Positions 50,901 through 56,900 of a stretch of 64,000 nt of DNA are shown piece after piece (position 1 is the first letter of the stretch; the number at the start of each line of letters is the position of its first letter). The notes beneath the pieces were generated by a model. The model did no database searches and was not told where the DNA came from. It saw nothing but the letters and a program-made list of their open reading frames with translations. Source of the DNA: Sarcocystis neurona (taxonomy: Eukaryota; Apicomplexa; Conoidasida; Eucoccidiorida; Sarcocystidae); the NCBI GenBank assembly GCA_000727475.1, contig KL647304.1:598272-662271 (forward strand), written 5' to 3'. Position numbers and translations under genes: made by a program.

Positions 50901-53900
50901 CGTGCCAGCAAGCTCTTGATACTCAAGACCTGGACCGTCACCCGCTCCAGGGCGCTGTCGCTCTTCAGCACCAAGCTGAAAACAACAAATACGCACATGC
51001 ACACACAGAGAAAAAACCGCATGCAGCGAACACAAACACACACACAGACACAGGTGGAGGCGCGCGCACGAGTCCCGATGGAAAAGGGCATGCAGAAACT
51101 TCGTCAAGGGACAACAAAACCCATCGACGTTTGTGTCGCGATACACACACACGCGTTCATACGTGCGTGCCTCCTCGCCACGCACAGCACCCGAGCAGGA
51201 GACAGAATCAACATACGTCTGCGCATGTATGTACTATATATACATAGTATACATATATATATCCATATATACTGATACATATAGAATACGCACATATACA
51301 TATATATATGTATATTCTGATGCAGACAGGGGGAGAGAAAGTAGGCGGAGGAGTGCAAAGACGTGCACCTACGCGTTCACGCAGGGAGACTCGCATGATC
51401 GTGTAGAGACGCAGGGCAACGTAAGGCGGGCCGCGCGTTCTGAAGAAGGAAGACGCAGATAACGATGTGATAATTGCAGAGAGCTACAGAGAGTCAAAGA
51501 AACACACACACGGCTTCACAAAGCTGAACAGACGAAGAGACACACAGACACAAATGCAGCAGCAGCATGCAGTCGCCGTGGGCTTCCCGTTTCGAGGCGC
51601 TGCTGTCTTCCCTCGAAACGTCCCCTCCGTACTGAAAGAGACACGCAAGAGCGCAGCGAGTCTTCCACAGGCACTCGAGCCGTCGTCTCGTCTCCGTGTG
51701 CAGCCCACCTACGGAGACATCTGCTGCGCGCGTGTGTCTCGCCGGGGAGACGCCACGCCGTGGAGCCTCGTCCCATACCACCAGTCGCACACACATGCCG
51801 ACCCATACACGTACGCACCCTTGCAGAGAACGTACTACGTCCGCGCAGTACGTACACACATGGAGGACATACATATATGTATATACATATATGTATACAC
51901 GCAGAACATATGGGTGGGTACACACCGTTGAGGAGGAGGTCTCCCGACCGCGTAGAGACACACACACAGATCTTTTGCAGACGCGTGCGAATGCCCGGCG
52001 TTGTGTACGTATATGTGGAGGATCACCACGTCTTCTGTGTACAGACCACCTACGCAGAGGTTCATCCGTATGCAGTAGACAACAGTGTGCTACTTGGCGT
52101 AGGAGTTCTGTGTGCCTACAAGACGTGTGTGCTCACGTTTCTCAGTGTGTACGTCCATGTAGAGGTCGTCTACCTTTTTTTCTCAGGAGATGGAAGGGTC
52201 TTGCCGTGGCTCATTTCTCTACACATATAATACGTAAGAGAGGATACCGACTTGCCTCATTTGTGATCTATGGACGTACATCTGTGGAGGGACACAGACA
52301 AGGATCGCAGCCATATCCAGGACTTGCTGCGCATGCGTGTGTGTGTCTCAGAGAAGGAGAGAGACACGACAAACTGAAGGGAGAAACGACCGGTCACGAC
52401 TTGCAGGCCCGCCTCAGGCGTGGTAATATGACCAGCTGGGATACCACGAAAATCGCGAGTATATTCACCCACCTGTATACGCCGAATCTCTACACATACA
52501 TATACACATGTGGATGGTCACACACACATATATATATACATACATACATACGTAGCGACCTGTATATGTATGCGCCTATGTATTCATATATATATATATA
52601 TATGTGTAGATATCCATATACACATGCACGTACAATATGGAGAGATACGCGGATACGCGTCGACACAGAGAGACAATATCAGAGAAACACCCGTATACGG
52701 ATGTGAGCAGCAGATAAATAAGTAGCCCGGGGTGTCGACAACTGCAGCAGCACTCCTCCCGTCCGTATACCTCGCCCTCTCCGTCTCTCTTCCTTAGAGG
52801 AGACACAGCGAGGGGGCTGCTGTGATCGGCAGCCACACGTGTATGTGCGTACGCCTCCCTGAAGACCGACGCATCACCGCCGCTCTTCTATCCTGTCTGC
52901 GTGTGTGTGTGTGCGACGACCTACTCTTCGTATTGCTCGATAAAAATGAAGGCAAACTGCTCTTTAAATCCTTCTTCGAACATGAGGGAAAGCCAGAGAG
53001 TCGTGAGCGCGCCATGCAGACGCGTGCCTTCGAGAGGTGATACTTCGGCTTCGTCGGTTCCGTCCGCGGCTGCTGGCGCGCCTGGTGGCAGACTGCCGCG
53101 CAGCACTGCCGCTGCTGCAATGCGCCCTTGGCTGGTGCTTCTGCTGTCTCGTCTCCGGCCGCGTCGGCGTCCCCGGCGGGGCTGTTGGTCCTCCTCCATC
53201 GCAGCGACAGGATCAAACTCGTCTCGCAGATGCGTCCCGCCGTCGCTGCTGTAGCTGTCTGAGTCCAAGAACGCGCTGTCGACGCTGTTGTTGCTGCTGA
53301 GCTGCTCTTCTTCTTCCTCGGCCGCTTCTTCCAGGTCCAGCAGGAGCCCCACAAATCCTTCAGACCCGCCGGGCTGCTGTCGTCCGGTGCCCTCGCCGCG
53401 TCTCCGCTGGCGTCTCTGCTGTCTCGCCAGTCGTGCGTCGCTCGCCAGCTTCAGCAGCACTGACGCCAAACTCACACTGCCTCTCCTGCTGCTGCCAGGA
53501 GATGCCCGCTGCTGCGGCTCGGACGTTCCCGGCCCACCTCCCATCCCCTGCTCCTCCTGCTGCTGCTCGCCAGGTAGCTGCTTCTCAAGCGACGCTTTCC
53601 TGCTCAGTCCACGTTCCTGCTCTTCTCTCTCTGTCTGTTCCTCATCCTCCCGCTTCTTTTTCTTCTGGACGCTCGCGCCGAATCGCTGCTGCTGTTCCTG
53701 CTGCACCGCCGGCCCTCTCCTTCTCCTCCCATACTCTCCAAATTCTTCTGCCAGCCGTTCCAGCTCCTCTTCTTCTCTTCCTTCACCTCGTCGTCCTCCT
53801 CCTCCTCGCTGCTGCCGCTGCTCCTGCTGCTGGTGCTGCAGCACCGCTTCACCGAGCGCAACAGCAGCAGCAGCCCCAGGCCCCCACCTTGGGGTCGCAA

Positions 53901-56900
53901 TGGCTGCTGCAGCTCTCCTCCGTTCAAGAGCACCTGCAGAGTTGTCCAGCCGGAAGTCGAGCGTTCGATAGATTTCTCTTCTTCCTCCCCCTGCTCCAAA
54001 CCCGCCTTCACTGTCGTCTTCTGCGCTCGCTGCTTCTCTTCCTCTGCGGCGCTGCTGCCCAGACGTGCTGCGCAGCGACACGTGCTGCTGCTGCCGCCCG
54101 TAGCGACGACGTCTTGGCATGCCGAAGAAGAAAGTCGCCTCGTCGCGTAAAACCTGCCGCTGTCTTTCTTCTTCTTCCTCAAGAGCGAACAGCAGCCGCA
54201 GTCTCCAGTTTTGCTCTCGCCAGCGCTGCAGCAGCCACTGGTCATGCGACGGCCTCCCCCGTTGTCCGTACGGCAATCTTTGCTGCCGTTGTTGTCTTTG
54301 CTGCCGTTGCTGTCTCTGCTGCTGGCGCTGTCGCTGCTGTTGCTGCTGTCTTTGCTGTTCCCGCCATCGAACCCCACAGGCTGGCTTGCTCAGCGCGTAC
54401 TCAAGAGCGTCGTCAAAAGCAGCTTCCTTTGCTGCGTCGTTCCTGCTGCGGCCCCGGCCGCGGCCTCTCTCTTTGCTGTTGCCGCTGCTAAGACCGAGAG
54501 GCAACTTCTGCTGCAGTCTTTCCTCGATCTGCTGCAGCTCACATACGATCGCACGTCGAAATTCTTCGCGCTGCTGTTCCTCCAGCTGCTGCAGCGACGT
54601 TTCGCTCTCCTGCCGCGGCGCCTCTGTCTTTCCTCGCTCCTCTCGTTGCTGCTGATCGACACGCTGCTGCACGAGAAGCTCCTCGGCGCCGTAGTCCGGT
54701 GCTGCGAGTGCTGCTGCTGCCAGCTCCTCAGTCTCTTGCGGGGAACGTCCCTCCACTTCTGCTGCTCGGGCTGCTGCCGCCGCTGCTGCTGCAGCGTCCA
54801 CCAGCACCACCGCGTCAGCTGGGAGCTCTCTACGACGCAATGTATGCAGCAGATGAACCAGCCGCAGCAGAGGCTGGTGGTCAAGCCGCAGCAAGTCGTA
54901 CCGCCCCCAGTAGCTCTCTGGTGCAGGGAGCCACCCTCCCGCCCGTCTCAACGTTGCGAAGATTTCTTCCTTGTGTCGCTGCTGCAGTTCGTCTGCTGTT
55001 TCTTCATCCATTCTTTCTTCCTTCTCATCCTCCTCCTCCTCCTCTTCCTCGTCCTCCTCCTGTTCGGTCTGCTTCTGAACTTCGTCGCTGTCCCCCTCCT
55101 CTTCGTCTTGAGCTTCTGCTCCAAACGCTGTCTCGCCGCTGGCGCCTGCAGCTGCAGCGCCCCGTCCGGACGCAGCAGCGCGGCGGGACGGAAAAAACGA
55201 GGACGACGTGCGCGCGCCCCACCCCGCAGAAGAAGCAGCAGCAGTCAACCCAGCGCGTGCGACAGACCCGGAGGTTGGCGAGGCAGCACTCGGTCGTCCT
55301 CGAGGTGGAGGGCCTCGGCTCTTGCGCTGCGCATCTGCTGCAGGTGTCGTCCGAGGCGGCGTCTCCGGCAGTGTGGGGTCGAGCGGATCTGGTGCTGGGG
55401 TGGGCTCTCCGCCGAGCAGCGGTTCGAGAATGACCCTGCCGACGCATCGTCGAAAGCCCTCGTGAAGTTCAGAAAGGTCGACGAGCTGCTCGGTGAGGAG
55501 ACGGGCCTTCTTCCATTGTCTGGCAAGCGCGTGGGTCACGAGGCGGCGCGCGAGACAGCGCAGCAAGACCAGCAACACGAACTTGGTGTGCGGCGGCAAG
55601 GCATCTCCCGAGTCTGCAGCCGCCGCAGCAGCAGGTCCCGGGTGATGTCTGCAGAAGCCGCTCGCTGCCCACGCGCTCGGGTCCCCGCAGTCGCAGCAGC
55701 CCCCACACTGCGACCTATAGATAAAGTAGCTGTGTCCATAATGATTACCTTCTTGAAAGCAGAAGACGCAGATGCAGCTGCTCTGCGACCCTCCGCATGT
55801 CAAGCATCGGTAGGCGACGTGCTCCCCGTCCCACACCTGTCCGCAGCGGCTGCGAGCCAGCGGAAGCGCAGGAATGTTCGCGACGAACGCCGCTGCTGCT
55901 GCAGAGAGACGACTCGCCAGCACCGACGCGTTGGCCGCGGGAAACCCATCCGCTCCCGTCCCTCCCGGAGAGGCTGCTTCTGCTGCTGCTGCTGCTCTTC
56001 CCACCACCTCTGCTGGGCCTGCTGCAGTCCCCAGCAGCCCTGCAGTTGAAGAGGTCCTTCCTGGACGACGAAGGGCAGCGGACGAGACAGCAGGACCTGC
56101 TGCTGCTTTCCCCAGTACCTCAGTTGCAGTGCGACGCGTGTGTGAACCGCCAGAGCCTGCTGCTTCTGCTGCGGCAAGCCCTGCTGCTGCTGTCCATTCG
56201 CCCTCTGCGACGCCTGCTGCACCGCCTACTGGGACGCTTCCTGCTGCTTCTGTGTCCGCATCTCCTGCTGCTGCGTCCCGTTGGGCCCCAGAAGAAGAAG
56301 AAGCAACAGACGACAAAAACGCAGCGCCCGCCAGTGTCGCGCCCGCATCGCTTCCTTCCCCCGTTGCTGCTTCTGGGGCGGCGGCTGCTAGTTCTGCTGC
56401 TGCTGTTTGTCGTCCTGCTGCCGTTTCTTCCGGTGTTGTTTGTATTCCTGCTGCTGCTTCTCGTGGTGGAGAGGAGAGCGTGGGGCAGGGCGATACAGAC
56501 TCACGGGTCGGAGTCGTAGTTGGTGTGTCTCGCCCACCGGCGGAGACACCGGATTGCTGCTGCTGCGGAACAGCCCGTCCTCCAACACTCTCGGGCGCCG
56601 TCTCCACGGCAGACGGGCGAGGAGCAGGGGCGCTGCTGCTGCTTCTCTGCGTCGACGCAGATCCAAGTAAGTCCTTCTCCAGGTCGGCTACGGGAGCGAG
56701 ACAGAGGACGAGACGGCGCATGGCCTCGGCGTTGCCTAGGGCGTCGAAGGCAGCAGCGAAGAGCTGCAGCAGCAGGTCTGGGTCCGCCAGCTGATCCACA
56801 AGGACCCCACACGTCAGCAGCAGCGTTTCGACTGACGAGACGCGCAGCGCCTCCGCCAGCAACCGAGACACATGCGAGACATTGTAGGAATACTGCGCTG

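Noticed and set aside
54211..56049. 612-codon open frame on the plus strand
   Set aside because: It is antisense to exon 1 across the UBR box, whose zinc motif is clearly on the minus strand.
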